DNA of 64,000 nucleotides from the NCBI GenBank assembly GCA_947650285.1, contig CANTFL010001446.1:416001-480000 (forward strand), read 5' to 3'. This stretch comes from Hyaloperonospora brassicae. Taxonomy: Eukaryota; Oomycota; Peronosporomycetes; Peronosporales; Peronosporaceae. The notes beneath the pieces are model-generated. The model did not search any database. It worked only from the letters and a program-made list of their open reading frames with translations, and was not told the DNA's origin. Below are positions 12,456 to 23,661 of this stretch, piece by piece; positions within the stretch are counted from its first letter, which is position 1; the number at the start of each line of letters is the position of its first letter. The position numbers were made by a program, and so were the translations under genes.

Positions 12456-13524
12456 TAGGGCTCCTACCCGGGTTTTTTTGGGGGGTTGAGGGCACACCCC
12501 AGACCCCATCCCCCCAAAGGGATACCCACCCCCCGGGCCCTATGGGGGGTTTTCGGGGTGCAATGCAATACGTGCTCTGTCTTCCTTGTGTAATTGTTTA
12601 GTAGTAATGTAACGCACCATTATTTGAATCGATTGTGCAAGTGTCACTAGTGTTAATGTCGCCTCGTGCGAAGCTATGATTTTGAAGTAGAGAATCCAAA
12701 ATATCAATATACATGTTCAAGCATATTTGAATCTTGTAGGTGGAACAGACCTACGACTCGGAGGAGCTTCTACAGCCAGCTAAAGACATTATTCAAAAGC
12801 TTCAAGTATCTCAAGGCGGCTCTTAAGAATCCTGTTTACCTGCACGCCGTCATTCTCGACCCACGCATCAAGATTTTTTTGTTCAGCAAGGATGCAGGAC
12901 ATTTCGCTCAGTATGGCATCCATACTCGCATGATTCGTGAGAGCTTTGCTGTTGCTGCAAGCCGCTACAGCACTCATGCAGCCGTTCCCATGGCTACAGA
13001 CGAAGCAGGCGAAGAGGTCGACGATTTTAAAGATTTCATTATACAAAGCGGCAGAAGATTAATAACGTGGACGGGAAAATTGTGAAGAATTTGGGCTAAG
13101 ACCTGGCCGATAGGGTTATTGATCCTTTAGGATATTGACACCGTCGACAGGTGGATTTTCCTAGTTTGGGCGAGAGGGCGAGGCCCCTCTGGCAATTCCT
13201 GCTACCAGTGTCCCTTCCGAGCGTGCTTTCTCGATACGTTATTTAATTTGCAGGGATGAAAGGGCATCTCTTAACGGGGAAACCATTGAGATGCTGATTT
13301 GTATGCAGGACTGGTACAAGAAGTTGCCGAGGGTTGTTTTGTAGAGATGGTATATAATCTGTTGGAAAACTCTATGCAATATATACCGATATGTATCAAC
13401 AATAAAAAAACATATTTAAACCCCAAGCGACCCCCGGGGGGTTGCAGTACCCCCCAAATCCCACCATCCGGTCCCCTCCCCGGGAAGAAATCCTTGGGGG
13501 GTTCCAGTCCGGGTAGTAGCCCTA
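12456..13524 (+). mobile_element. hAT-superfamily DNA transposon remnant
   Basis: The 1,069-bp element starts TAGGGCTCCTACCCGG and ends with a complementary CCGGGTAGTAGCCCTA: 15 of 16 terminal bases pair. It is flanked by an 8-bp direct duplication ACCATAAA at 12,448-12,455 and 13,525-13,532, the hAT hallmark. Both sub-terminal regions are long G/C runs. Inside, the plus strand keeps the C-terminal part of a hAT transposase. A VYLHAVILDPRIK-like block lies near 12,835-12,875, and a dimerisation block with LPSERAFS and SLNGETIEML lies near 13,205-13,300. The N-terminal BED and catalytic parts are missing and there are frameshifts, so it is a non-autonomous, internally deleted copy. Confidence 0.88.
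12666..13320 (+). pseudogene. hAT transposase C-terminal fragment
   Basis: Open for 139 codons from 12,666 to 13,085, then continuing in a shifted frame to the dimerisation motif ending MLICMQDWYK at about 13,318. It lacks the first catalytic half. It lies wholly between the inverted termini of the hAT element, and the host flank is in the opposite orientation. Confidence 0.7.
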
Positions 13525-14102
13525 ACCATAAACACACCCTGTAATTGTGTAGCCATGTACGGATCGAACCGGCACTCTTTACGAAGCCAATGGATAGATC
13601 ACGTCGCCTCTTTTTCTCCCTTCTTTATCACCAACACACCAAGTACATAGCCCATTTCGGAGAGGTTCACCCGTGAGTTGGGCACGTGAACATAACGAAG
13701 AAACAGTACTATCCTGTCATAAACGACATTCCGTCTCGCCCTGATGTCATCAGCTGTAAGTCGTCCCGCCTCTGCGATAGGAATCTTGTCGTAGGCTTCG
13801 TCAAGTCGGTACCCAAACTCACGCCAGTCGCTGAACTTCTGCTCCACTGCTTCCGCTTGTAGATCACTTAGCGCCATTTGCAAAGCAGAAGCGCGGGACT
13901 TCATGTCTGGACGCTTTCCAAACGCTAAGAGAAGCGACAGCAGCTTTTCGGCAGCTCGATGATTGAAGCCTCATTAACGCGTTGCTTATCAGACGTACCA
14001 TCGTACACGCAGGCGTACTCGCTCCACCGCACAAGGTCCGCAACGATTTGCTCCTCGTGCTCTCCTTGGACATTAATTTCCATTAAGAAGTGGGACGGAT
14101 AT

Positions 14103-14572
14103 TGTAACGGGTCACGTTCTTGCTCGAAGAACTGAGCAAGGCCTTGTGTTGATCAGAATACATGGGTGCTTACGCCGGACGGCACATACACTTGGCGTGA
14201 GGAAGCGCGACCAAGTTAATACAGGACCCGAAAGCTCAGTCTTGATGGAAAAGAAGAACTGTTATTTAATATAGCTATTTCCTAGCTAAATCGTCTTTCG
14301 TATTATTCTGACTATATTAAACTACTGTCTTCTTTGTGGGTCTTCTGTCCACCACCTATTGCGCGCGTCCAGCAGCGGTTGGTGGTTAAATTGATTGAAG
14401 TACACGGTACATCAACCAAGAAGTGAACCCCTCCACGGATATTACCCTTTTAGGTAATATTCCGACAAGATCACTTTTCTCGAGTGATGCTGATTGATTA
14501 TTATCAAAATAGATAATATTCAAAAATTGCTACTTTCGTATCATTTTTTTGTAATGGGTTCACCTCGTTACA
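14103..14572. repeat. solo LTR of a Ty3/gypsy family, 470 bp
   Basis: Begins TGTAACGGGTCA and ends CCTCGTTACA, flanked by the 5-bp duplication GATAT (14,098-14,102 and 14,573-14,577). It shares the internal landmarks attgcgcgcgtc and the inverted TGTAACGGG termini with the LTRs at 24.4 and 32.0 kb, but is clearly diverged from them. No internal retrotransposon sequence remains, so it arose by LTR-LTR recombination. It interrupts the minus-strand host gene described above. Confidence 0.85.
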
Positions 14573-14765
14573 GATATCGCTCCGTCCAATACTCGCCCGA
14601 ACCGTTTACCGGTTCGATGAGTGCCTTGGATAGCGATTCCTGGTCAAGAAACCATTTCTCTCCTCGTCGTTTGGGTGGGTGAGGTCGGTTGCGTCCACTG
14701 CGGAGTCGCGTGACATCATCAGACTCGGTGTGACAGACGACGCGTTCGTCTTCCCAGGATACCAA

Positions 14766-15199
14766 TCAGTGAGCAACTTGAAGGCGTCATCGGTTCGGAC
14801 ACTAATCGTGGGCGACGAGCCGGCAGTTCTCCACAGAACAATGGCAGAGACCGTGGAAAGACGACACAGCAGGCGGAGCTTGTCTCGGGTAGCTGTTCGA
14901 CACTGTGCGGAATGGGAAGTAACGTCTGCACACTACTTGCCTCGCAGCGTGCGGACCACCCAAGTAGCTGCCAGCTGTTATCACAGGAGACCTGGTCTGT
15001 AACGGGGTCACACAATGTGTGTGGTTTACACAAGGGACGGAGTCCCATTACAAATGATATTAGAAAACCATATTAGTTGTTAAAGGATGACGTGTGTCAG
15101 CCACCGAATTTAGTGATCCTTCCGGAGGCATTAGATCGAACGTTAGTTAGTGTCTAAAGGAAGTACGTTCGTCTGAGGTATTTTTTCGATAAAAAATAA
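14766..15199. other. no gene; possible further LTR start
   Basis: At 15,000 the sequence reads TGTAACGGGGTCACAC, like the start of the gypsy LTRs in this window, but I could not find its partner end. The two open frames of about 107-109 codons on opposite strands (14,679-15,048) have no recognisable domain. Confidence 0.4.
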
Positions 15200-15455
15200 T
15201 CAAATTCGGAGATTTATAGCTACACACTCACCCTTGGACACGTATTAAGACCCCTGAAATAGCGGTCCTTCTTTAAATACATAACATCCTAAATTAAGTG
15301 ATGCACACTATACATATTTAGATTTGTACACACGTCTCCTCAATACAGGACTCTTTTGTGTCAGCACACAGCCTTGTGTATGAGATCCGCTCTCATTATC
15401 CGGTACACCTCCCAATAAGAACCCATAATACTACCATTTCTCCTATTTTATAATG
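15200..15455 (-). repeat. left arm of a large inverted repeat (LTR-like)
   Basis: The segment is an imperfect reverse complement of 16,420-16,710. Matching blocks in order include gacccctgaaatagcggtcc, gactcttttgtgtcagcaca, ctcattatccggtacac and aatactaccatt. Identity is roughly 70-75 percent by eye with small indels. Confidence 0.7.
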
Positions 15456-16419
15456 GGTTCTTATGCTGGTCATCCACACCGTGATCCGTCAAATGCTCTG
15501 TGAACTTTAAGTAGATCGATATGATGGCGTTTAATTTTCGATAGATCTCCACTTCACGATGATCTTTTCGTCTCTATCGCGCATATAAATTATGTGCGAG
15601 TCAATTGTCAAGCAGAAAAGCTCGTCCATGATGGCCTTTGCTATCTCGTACCGCGCAGCAGTGGACCCTTACGACGCATCCGATCAAACGCAAACCATTC
15701 AGCAGCAGCAAGTGAGTAAACAGCTGCTACTAAAGAACAATTCCCAGGTTCCTTAGTGACCAACTATCGGATTGATAGCGTTTATATGAGACGACACAAG
15801 TTGTGCGTGGTGACAGTCGTCTCCCCTAACGAGCTCACAAAGCACGTCGGCACACGAGCGCTCGTTTCTTGCAGGATAAATCTGACCATCATTGCTAATC
15901 TTGCTATTGTCTGGCGCTGCTGCATTTTCAAAGATCGACCGCAGCAACTCCGGGCACCTGATCAGGTCAAAGACACATTGCACATCCACAAAGAGTCAGA
16001 AAATAATTATCCGGAGGTCGGATTGAAACAGACACAAGCACTGCATTGTGTATGTGTGGCACCTGATCACCTAGTCGAGTTGCTGTAATTGGCCACCACA
16101 ACGATCGTGCGACGCCCGTTATCAATCGATCGAGTAGCTTTAAGTGGCTGCGATAGAGAAGGAACAGCTGCTGCACTGTCGTCCGTGCGCAAACTCCGCT
16201 CTGCTTAGCAACAAGACGGTCTCCTGCAGTCATGCAGGCAATGTAGTCTAATAAGTAGATAAACTCGTACAGCACCACAACTAGACAAATGGCAGGTACG
16301 ACAAAAATCAAAGCGGCACGCAGGTCACATGCTGTGCCTCTTTGCTTCTCGCCGAGGAAGCTCACGCGGCCGTACGGCTGATTTGCTGCTCGTATCTTAA
16401 GCGTTTTTGACGTTGTTCT
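15456..16419. other. spacer between inverted arms with an unassigned minus frame
   Basis: The minus strand is open from 16,365 to 15,967 (132 codons, no ATG at its start). It has a hydrophobic stretch near its beginning (ALIFVVPAICLVVVLYEFIY) suggesting one or two membrane spans, followed by a shifted frame to 15,753. I do not recognise it. It could be a captured host-gene fragment or chance. Confidence 0.35.
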
Positions 16420-16710
16420 GAGCGCTATTTATAAAAGGAAAATGGTAGTATTAGGGTTACTTTTTGGGTAGTGTACCGGATAATGAGAGTGGATTTCATA
16501 CGCAATGCTTTGTGCTGACACAAAAGAGTCATGTATTACGGAGGTGTGTGTACAAAGCTAAATATATTTATGTGCCATTTTGTATGTATAAGTGTGCAGT
16601 ACTTCGTTAAAAGGTTACGGCACTTATATAAGGACCGCTATTTCAGGGGTCTGTGAACGTGTCAAAGGGGTAGTGTGTACCCATAAATCTTTTGAAATTT
16701 AGTTTTCATT
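16420..16710 (+). repeat. right arm of a large inverted repeat (LTR-like)
   Basis: Reverse-complement partner of 15,200-15,455. It abuts the LTR that ends at 16,956 and may be the 5' part of that same LTR (a candidate start TGTATTACGGAG lies at 16,534). In that case the left arm would be part of a second, oppositely oriented LTR. Confidence 0.65.
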
Positions 16711-16719
16711 TTGATCTGC

Positions 16720-16956
16720 GAAAGACACGTGCCTTTCTAAGGCGTCTTGCGATCGTTTGATAGTATATCATATGCGTTGTTGAGGCAGCTACTCTTAGAG
16801 CACTCTATGCTATGATTCTCGAGATCGTTTGGTTCACTGGAATAGAGAGCGGAAGATCTCTCAGCTTGCTGACTCTCAGAGTCGGGTTCTAAAACGTGAG
16901 TTGCTAGTAGAGCGCTAAGTCTTCATCTGACTTGGAAGCTGTGTATCTCCGCTACA
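16720..16956 (+). repeat. 5' LTR of the decayed gypsy element (end well defined)
   Basis: Ends gtgtatctccgctaca. The last ~130 bp match the 3' LTR (shared blocks ctctcagcttg, gactctc.gagtcgggttct, gagttgct.gtagag, gctaagtctt). The start is approximate. Confidence 0.6.
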
Positions 16957-16958
16957 CT

Positions 16959-16973
16959 TGGTAGCACTTGTAG
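16959..16973 (+). other. primer-binding site of the decayed gypsy element
   Basis: TGGTAGCACTTGTAG starts 2 bp after the LTR end (gap CT). It begins with TGG, as expected for pairing with a tRNA 3' CCA end. It shares its first 11 bases with the site of the other gypsy element at 31,992. The priming tRNA is not identified. Confidence 0.6.
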
Positions 16974-17199
16974 TCATTCAACGCCTGAGTCTTTAAGAAT
17001 GATACTCTGTGAGGATGGAACAATCCACATCCCTCGCTGAGGCCCAAAAGGTCGCGCTTGATAAGCTGACCGCGGCCGTGGGCCCATAATACTTGATTTT
17101 TTCGCTGCGCAAGGTCCCGATGTGCTAAATGCACGTGTAGAGGCCTCCATGCAATTGTAAATAGCCCTTGTAGGGCAGGTACAAAATTAATCAGCGTCG

Positions 17200-20100
17200 G
17201 CTATGCCAACACGATTTGTGGAAATGCCAACCGAAGAGGCTAAGCCCTGTTCACTTCGGGTGGAATTCAAACATTTTTCCGGAAAGATGGGAGAAATTAT
17301 CACCCTCTGGATCCATGAGATTGAGATGGTCATGAGATCGGGATAAATATCACTGGAGCATCAGCGAGCCTCGATGGTCATCTCTAAGCTCGATGGAAGA
17401 TCTAGAGAGTGAGCTCTGACGAGTGGCACGTCTGTAGACTTGACGTCTCCCACATGTTATTAGCTCATGTTGGACGTGTTAAGGGTTTATCGCCGCCTAA
17501 CCTGGCTTATCGCGTGCGCTCACGCTTCTTGTCTACCCGTCAGGGTAAGAGTAAGTTAACGGACTATGTCCGAGAGTTGAGAACTCTAATGATGGCTATG
17601 CAGTCCGACCCTCTACGTGAGATAGTCTATGTGACTGTCTGCATGGAAGGTCTTCGCACTGGCGTAGACAAACCGAAGTCCTTTGGATCCTTTCCCTTAC
17701 TTTTGAAGAAGCTGTGAGCATTGCTTAGAATGCTTAGCACAACTTCAAGTCGGCCATAATTGGTTGGAATAGGTACAACCCAAAATTTGCGGGGACAACC
17801 TTAGCAAACACGTCGGCTTACTGCAGGCCTGAACCGATAGATCTCAGCCATGCTGAAGATGAAGGTGAAAATGAACTTCAGGTTGACGATCAACAACAGG
17901 AAGTGATACGTTGTTATACGTGCGGAAGAACTAAACACTTGCGTCCCATTTGTTCTTCGCGCAACCAGCGCCAGACCAATGTGAGTCAAAACCCGGGCTT
18001 CCACTAGAAATCTGGTATGGCATGGTGAAACGTCAATACCCAGTAGTCGCAGGGTGCCCTACTGGGATAGAACTAGGTTCTTTCACAGCTCCACGAGGCA
18101 GCAGAAAATAGGGCTTAGCGCCACTGAGCTCTGTGCCCGTCATCACAGAGCGTTGATACAAGCTTGGATTTAATTTCGCCGAGGCGACAGTGAAAATATT
18201 CGAGAAGCAATGGTCGATATTTAATCGATCTAGCCGCTTCATGCAATTATGCTTGATAACATTCCCTTGAGAGGAGTGAGCGATACACTGAAGCGCTTAT
18301 AGAGCATGAGGGTGGCTCAATCACCGTTTGTTTAGCGAATAGTAGTCGCGTTACTGTACCGAGAGTTACGTTGAGTTTAGGTGTGAAGTTTTTGGACTTT
18401 GACACCATTGGACGAAGCCTTTTTCTCGAAGTAGATTCGAGATATGATCTTATCCTTGGTATGATCTGGCTAGAACGCAATGAGCCATGGATTGATTGGA
18501 GATCTAAGACCTTAGGCGAACGCGCACAGTTACTAATGAAGTGTGGAGATTCATAAACCCATCTAGTCTAGGCAACAAAAGCACTAAAGTCGCGAACCAT
18601 TAGCATCGGATGTCAACGTGTTGGACATTGGTATGTCCGAATGAAGTAACTTTCATGTCAATGACATAAAAATTGAGCGGAGATTTTTCACCGTATGTGA
18701 AGCAATTTGTACTCCGTTGAGTGATACTCGTTGTGATAATGAGTCACTGCATGCTACAGGCATGGTTGGCCTAGGGCAGAGACATCAAGAATGTAATTCC
18801 TCTGATGTGAGTGGGGTGGCGTGTCAAATTACACAGAGTGAGGGTGGCCGTGATGGCACCTCACTGAATGTCGGTAATGACATTGATGGCGAGAAGCTAG
18901 AGTGTTCAGGGCTGGGCCAGGATGCTATACGTGAAGTGGTTGTGTAAATCCGCTTGGTGAAGTGTTCGAGTTACGTAACACTTCACCAGATGTCGTTCAA
19001 GACATGAGCTCTCGTACAGAGCGTGCTATTATAAATAGCAAACACGGGGACCCTATTTTCCCGGCCTCTAGGATGAGTAAGGTTTCTGTGAGGAAACAAT
19101 CCCGGCATCGGGTGGCAACTGTTCAGCGCCCAAAGTCTAAGAAGTCACGAAGTGATATTAGTAATAATACACTATATACACTTGTCAATGAGTTGACTGG
19201 CCAGATTGATGGCAATACTAGTCTTGAGACTCTTCCATCCTTGGATACTCTCTTTGAACTAGACGAAATGTCTGACGGCGAATTTAGCCAAGCCTTACAG
19301 GCAGGAGAATAATCCGAGTTAGTGGTCATTCGGCCTGATATTGAGCTGAACTCATCCTCGTTATTGGACGAGTCTATCCTTGAGGACACAAAGGCGGCAT
19401 TGGATGCCCGTAGTAGATCGTCGATCCTTAAGGATCCTATTGATCATTTCCATCCTTTGGTAAAGAAGTTTCAAGACGTGGTGTGTCACAAGCCACCGTC
19501 CGCCTTACCTCCCGATAGAGGTGTACGTCATTAAATTGACTTGGTTCCTGTAGCTAAATACTGCGTAACACGGCAGTGGCCTTACCGAAGGAACAGTGCG
19601 ACGTCATTGAAGACTTCTTTCGTGCAAAGTACGCGGCAGGAATGGTACGTGAGAGCAAATCTTCCCATTCCACACCGACCTTATGTGTCAAAATACTCAA
19701 TTGAAAGTGGCGCATTGTTCATGCTTACAATGAGCTTAATGCGGCCACCACCCCGGCTCAGACACCAACTCCGAAAAAGGATGTTCTTTAAAACAAATGT
19801 AGGGATGTACAATGTACAGTGAGCTCGACTTGGTCGATGGATATTACCAGCTGTTCATGCGAGAAAGCGATATTCCGCTGACAGCGGTCAGCACTCCGAG
19901 CGGTATGCTCTGGGAGTGGCTTGTTATGCCACAAGGGAAATCAAATGTTCCGGCTACACTCAATTGTCTGGCAATGAAATTGTTCAGACCTCACAGAGGA
20001 TATGCACAGACGTACTTTAATGACGTCTTTGTCCATAGTCGTGCTATGAACGGTCGGTCAGATGTACAAAATTACATTGACCATTTGTGAGCGGTGCTCG

Positions 20101-22600
20101 AGTGCATGCGCACGAATAAGTTGTACGCCAACGCGTCCAAGTGCATCTTTGATGCAGAAGAGATTATTTTTAGGGTGATTCATTGATAGGCGAGACCCTA
20201 AAGCGGACCCCGCTAAGGTAAAATCCATAATTGATTTGCCGGTTCCAAAGAACCACAAGGACTTACGTAAGTGGCTTGGCGTAAGTTGCCGATTACTTAC
20301 ACAAGTATAGTGCGAACTAAGCATATATGGATAGGCAATTATTCAATCTCCTTAATAAGGATTTGGAGTGGTGATGGACGAGCACCAAGCATGTTGCTTT
20401 TCAAGCAGTACGAGAGGGTTCAATAATGCACCAATCTTGGCTTTGTACGATCCTGATCGACCTTTCATTGTCGTCCTTGATGCATCTGTTTTGACTTTGG
20501 CCGTGATCTGTTACAAACAGATGTCGATGGACGGGAACGCGTCATTTGTTTGAGTCCCGACAGCTGAAAGCTGCTGAAAAGAAATATCCAGTTCATACTA
20601 AAGATCTACTTGCAATGAAGTATGCTATAGTCAAATTCAGAGTTCATATGATTGGCTCTAAGCCATTTGTGATATATACCGATCATGCGTCACTACGCAC
20701 TGCAACCCGGTCGCTTCATTGCTCTCAGACAATGGATCGTTGGATTTCATTCTTCGCCGAATAAAATATCAAGATGAAGTATAAGCCGGGGAATTAGAAT
20801 ACTTTGGCTGATGCGATGTGTCGCAGGCCTGATTATGAGCGTGATCATATGACGACTCTCCGTCGTCAGTAACTGACCTCATACGTAAATCATACGACAA
20901 GGGTGAACACTGTGTATCTCTGCTACGTGCTCTTGGGACCGACGAGTTCAAGGATTGAAACATAGAATTGTCAGCACGATCAAGTGCGAGACTACATATA
21001 TATTTCGTCGATCGAGGCCTTTTGTTTTATAGCAGGGATGTTGAGGACAATCCTAAGACCGTTGTCACTCATGATGAGGTGTTTCAGAATAGGATCTTAT
21101 GAGGCACATGATACTGCGTTGAGCGGTCATCTCGGTCGTGAGAAGACCTATGGCTCATTTGTCCAATGATAATGGTGTCCGAAGCTCTATAATTGGATCA
21201 GCACTTATGTGCGCACGTGTAAAACGTGTCAGCCGGTGAAATCATCAGCCCACGCGTCAGCACCGCTATCTAGTTTGCCTGCACCCTCTGGGTGTTGTAA
21301 GTCCATCAGCATTGACTTTTTTTCGATATGTCGAGGGATTCTTATGGCATTGTGGTCTTTGTTGACCGTTTGAGAAAGACGTCTCATTTAGCGGCGGTGC
21401 CAGACTCTATCGGTGGTGAAAGCACAGCTACGCTGCTTATCTATCGAGTGTTTTGACAACACGGTTTGATTTTGGCAATTATCTCGGATAGATATCCTCG
21501 GGAAATTTTGGAAGTCCGTCTTCAAGGTACTCGGCACACGTTTGGGCATGTCCACAGCAAATCATCCGCAGATCGATGTTCAAACCGAGCGAGTGAATTG
21601 CATTGTCGGTGACATCTTGCTCATTGTTTGCGCTGAAATGCCGAAACGTTGTAGATCGATACTTCCTGTGGTTGAGTTTGCGTTGAACAAAGCCATTCAT
21701 GCCTCCACCGGCTCCACACCATTCTACGTGAATGGTCTCACAAACGCTCGCGTTCCATTGACGCTACCATTCCGTGGTTCAGGTCTTGGTGAAGACGGAG
21801 TTGCCGATTGACTTGCTAATATCAGCACTGCTAATTTCCCAAAACAGGTAAGCAAGTTTCTCGCAACGTTATCAAATGTCCTACGACATGGGCGTGACGC
21901 ACTGTCTGATAGCTAAGACAGACAAAAGTAACAAGCAGATGCCACAGGCAGAGATTGTATTGAACGTTATCAGGTCGGAGACCAAGTGTTACTCAATTCT
22001 AGAACCTACCGACAAATGTAGTATCCGCTATCTTCAAGACAAAGTTGCGTCCGCGCTTTATTGGACCATTCTTGGTCGCCGTTAAGGAAGAACTTGCGTA
22101 TACGTCAAATATTCCGCGCAAACGGCGCACCGAGACTGTGATCTACATTGACATACCTAAACCATATCGGGATCCGTCCCACGTGAACTTGAAGGCGCTT
22201 GTGCCGCGACATTAAGCATTGCCCTCGGCTGCTATATCCGAACCAGGATGTCAAGCTGAGCCTCCGTCCGGGTTTGACCCATCTCCACCGTCTGAAGACG
22301 AGCCTGCGTCGCGTTGAGCGCACCCTGGATTTTATCCAAGGTATCGCGGATACAACTTACTTCGTGACGCAGCTTCTCATGCTCGTCCTTCGGTTTACCG
22401 CCCACCAGCGACGCTGCTCGATGAGCAAGAAAACCGCCAGTTCCATGTGGAGAAACTCCTGAAACAACGTCGTCGTCAGGATCAATATTAGTATCTGGTA
22501 AAGTGGAGATGGTACCCGAAGCTGGAAATATCATGGGAGTTTGAGGTATTCCTTCGGTAGGATTGTCCATATGCCTTCGATGTTTTTGAACATCGCGGCA
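17200..22600 (+). pseudogene. decayed gag-pol of the older gypsy element
   Basis: Pieces in order: a capsid-like segment (17,200-17,720); a CX2CX4HX4C zinc knuckle reading CYTCGRTKHLRPIC near 17,910-17,955; protease remnants (18,100-18,550); and a variable acidic linker (18,700-19,540). Reverse transcriptase follows (19,550-20,330), whose catalytic box reads YFND at 20,013-20,024 instead of YFDD. RNase H (20,430-20,830), integrase (20,980-21,800) and a chromodomain reading FHVEKLLKQ…YLVKWRWYP near 22,440-22,550 complete it. More than a dozen stops and frameshifts are visible. It is closely similar to pol of the 24.4-32.4 kb element. Confidence 0.8.
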
Positions 22601-22846
22601 AGGCTCTTCCTGCGACCATGAACGCTTCTCACAAATAGTTGTAGAAGCAGGTAGGTTGCTAGTCATCGCTTGGCCGGAACTCACAACTGTCGGCACAGCC
22701 GGACTGTAGCGGGTGCAAGTTCGCAATCCATCTCTGGCCTTGAGATCGTCGTAATCATACCGAAGCTTTCGTTCTCGACGAACTTCTGCCACATCGGCAC
22801 TTGCTATTAGAGCTACCACGCTGCTAAGGTGTCGTTTTCGATACAC
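22232..22846 (-). other. open antisense frame over the chromodomain end of pol
   Basis: This frame is open for 204 codons on the strand opposite to the decayed pol, between integrase and the 3' LTR, and covers the chromodomain. It has no ATG at its upstream end. The end of the predicted protein is helical and coiled-coil-like (HEKLRHEVSCIRDTLDKIQG and following). In an element whose sense frames are shredded, an open frame this long is notable. It sits in the same place as the antisense frame of the other gypsy element. It may be chance. Confidence 0.4.
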
Positions 22847-22899
22847 CCATCAAACAAACGCATTGTCCTATTCCTCCTATGATTCGCCTGCGAATAGGA

Positions 22900-23156
22900 A
22901 GATGGGTATAGCCTTGATCGTTGGAAACAGCGCATCCCGTGCTTGCGTGTCAAGTCGCAACTTGTATTGACTTTGAGTTGTCAAACAAGGCTCCTGGTAC
23001 TTCTCGCAAGGTGACTGTCGTCTCGCAACCCCTTCAGGGGGATGCCCGTCATATCTCTGAGCTTGTTGACTCTCTGAGTCGGGTTCTTTGAACTCAAGTT
23101 GCTCGTAGAGAGCTAAGTCTTTCAGTGGCTTAAGAAGATGTGTAGCTCCGCTACAT
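22900..23156 (+). repeat. 3' LTR of the decayed gypsy element (end well defined)
   Basis: Ends gtgtagctccgctaca, matching the 5' LTR end. The start is approximate; the first half is poorly alignable. Confidence 0.55.
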
Positions 23157-23656
23157 CGGAACTTTACGTCTTCCTCTTATAATCTTGGTTTGGCTTGATA
23201 TTAAGATGTAACGGAAGATGGATTTTGCAGGCATCAAGTCATTCGTTGGAATAGAAGCAGCTACACTTTCAATCTCTTTTCTGCTGGGTACCAATTGTTC
23301 TGCGAGACGAGGCAAGTAATGCATGGAGAGGATGGAACCAAGTGCGCACAATGATGGAAATTGCGAAGTGATAACTTCTGACTTGTTTCGGCAGCATGCG
23401 CGAATGCAATACCTCACATCCGGACCATCCCCACAAGGATGGGGTGATACCCGATGGGACGACAGTTCTACACCACCACGAATAGATTATCTGAATGTTG
23501 AGTCCTGAGCTGAGCCCAAACATATAGCTTGCTCTTTAGCGTCATTCGTTATTCATTCGGGTGCGCAATTTGCGTGCTGTTCGGTGAGACGTATCAACGT
23601 TAGCATCGATATCGTCAATGCTGATTGTTAAAGACATCCTCTTCTACCGTCTCAAA
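23157..23656. other. spacer between two retroelements
   Basis: Short frames only (under 90 codons) and no recognisable domain. Probably host or older repeat sequence. Confidence 0.5.
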
Positions 23657-23661
23657 TAAAG

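Larger units (their letters stand above)
11714..14765 (-). pseudogene. host gene disrupted by a hAT element and a solo LTR
   Basis: Minus-strand coding-like frames run on either side of two insertions: 14,765-14,573, then (past a solo LTR) 14,102 to about 13,599, then (past a hAT element) 12,430-11,714. Across the LTR, removal of one 5-bp duplication restores an uninterrupted frame. The left part (12,430-11,714) is one frame broken only by a TGA at 12,209-12,211. It carries two related helix-like modules, each with FLRS or WLRS, then GM..R.D, then LAAL, about 75 residues apart. Frames between 14,000 and 13,900 are also shifted. The protein family is not recognised; the repeated helical module resembles oomycete expanded families but has no secretion signal I can see. 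As it stands the locus cannot give a full product. Confidence 0.55.
16720..23156 (+). mobile_element. old, decayed chromodomain Ty3/gypsy retrotransposon
   Basis: The two LTR ends match (…ctccgctaca at 16,956 and 23,156). A primer-binding site begins 2 bp inside the left LTR. The interior reads, on the plus strand and with many frameshifts, gag, protease, reverse transcriptase, RNase H, integrase and chromodomain. The outer edge of the 5' LTR is uncertain (between about 16,534 and 16,720) because it merges with an inverted-repeat arm. No target duplication could be confirmed. LTRs have diverged enough that only their last ~130 bp align easily, so this is a much older insertion than the one at 24.4-32.4 kb. 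Confidence 0.75.

Noticed and set aside
13552..13585. T-arm-like GGTTCGATCC on the minus strand next to the hAT element
   Set aside because: The flanking bases do not pair as a T stem and no acceptor or anticodon arm is present.
16534..16720. Exact 5' boundary and target duplication of the old gypsy element
   Set aside because: Candidate starts exist, but no matching 5-bp duplication to tcgga (23,157-23,161) was found, so the boundary is left open.
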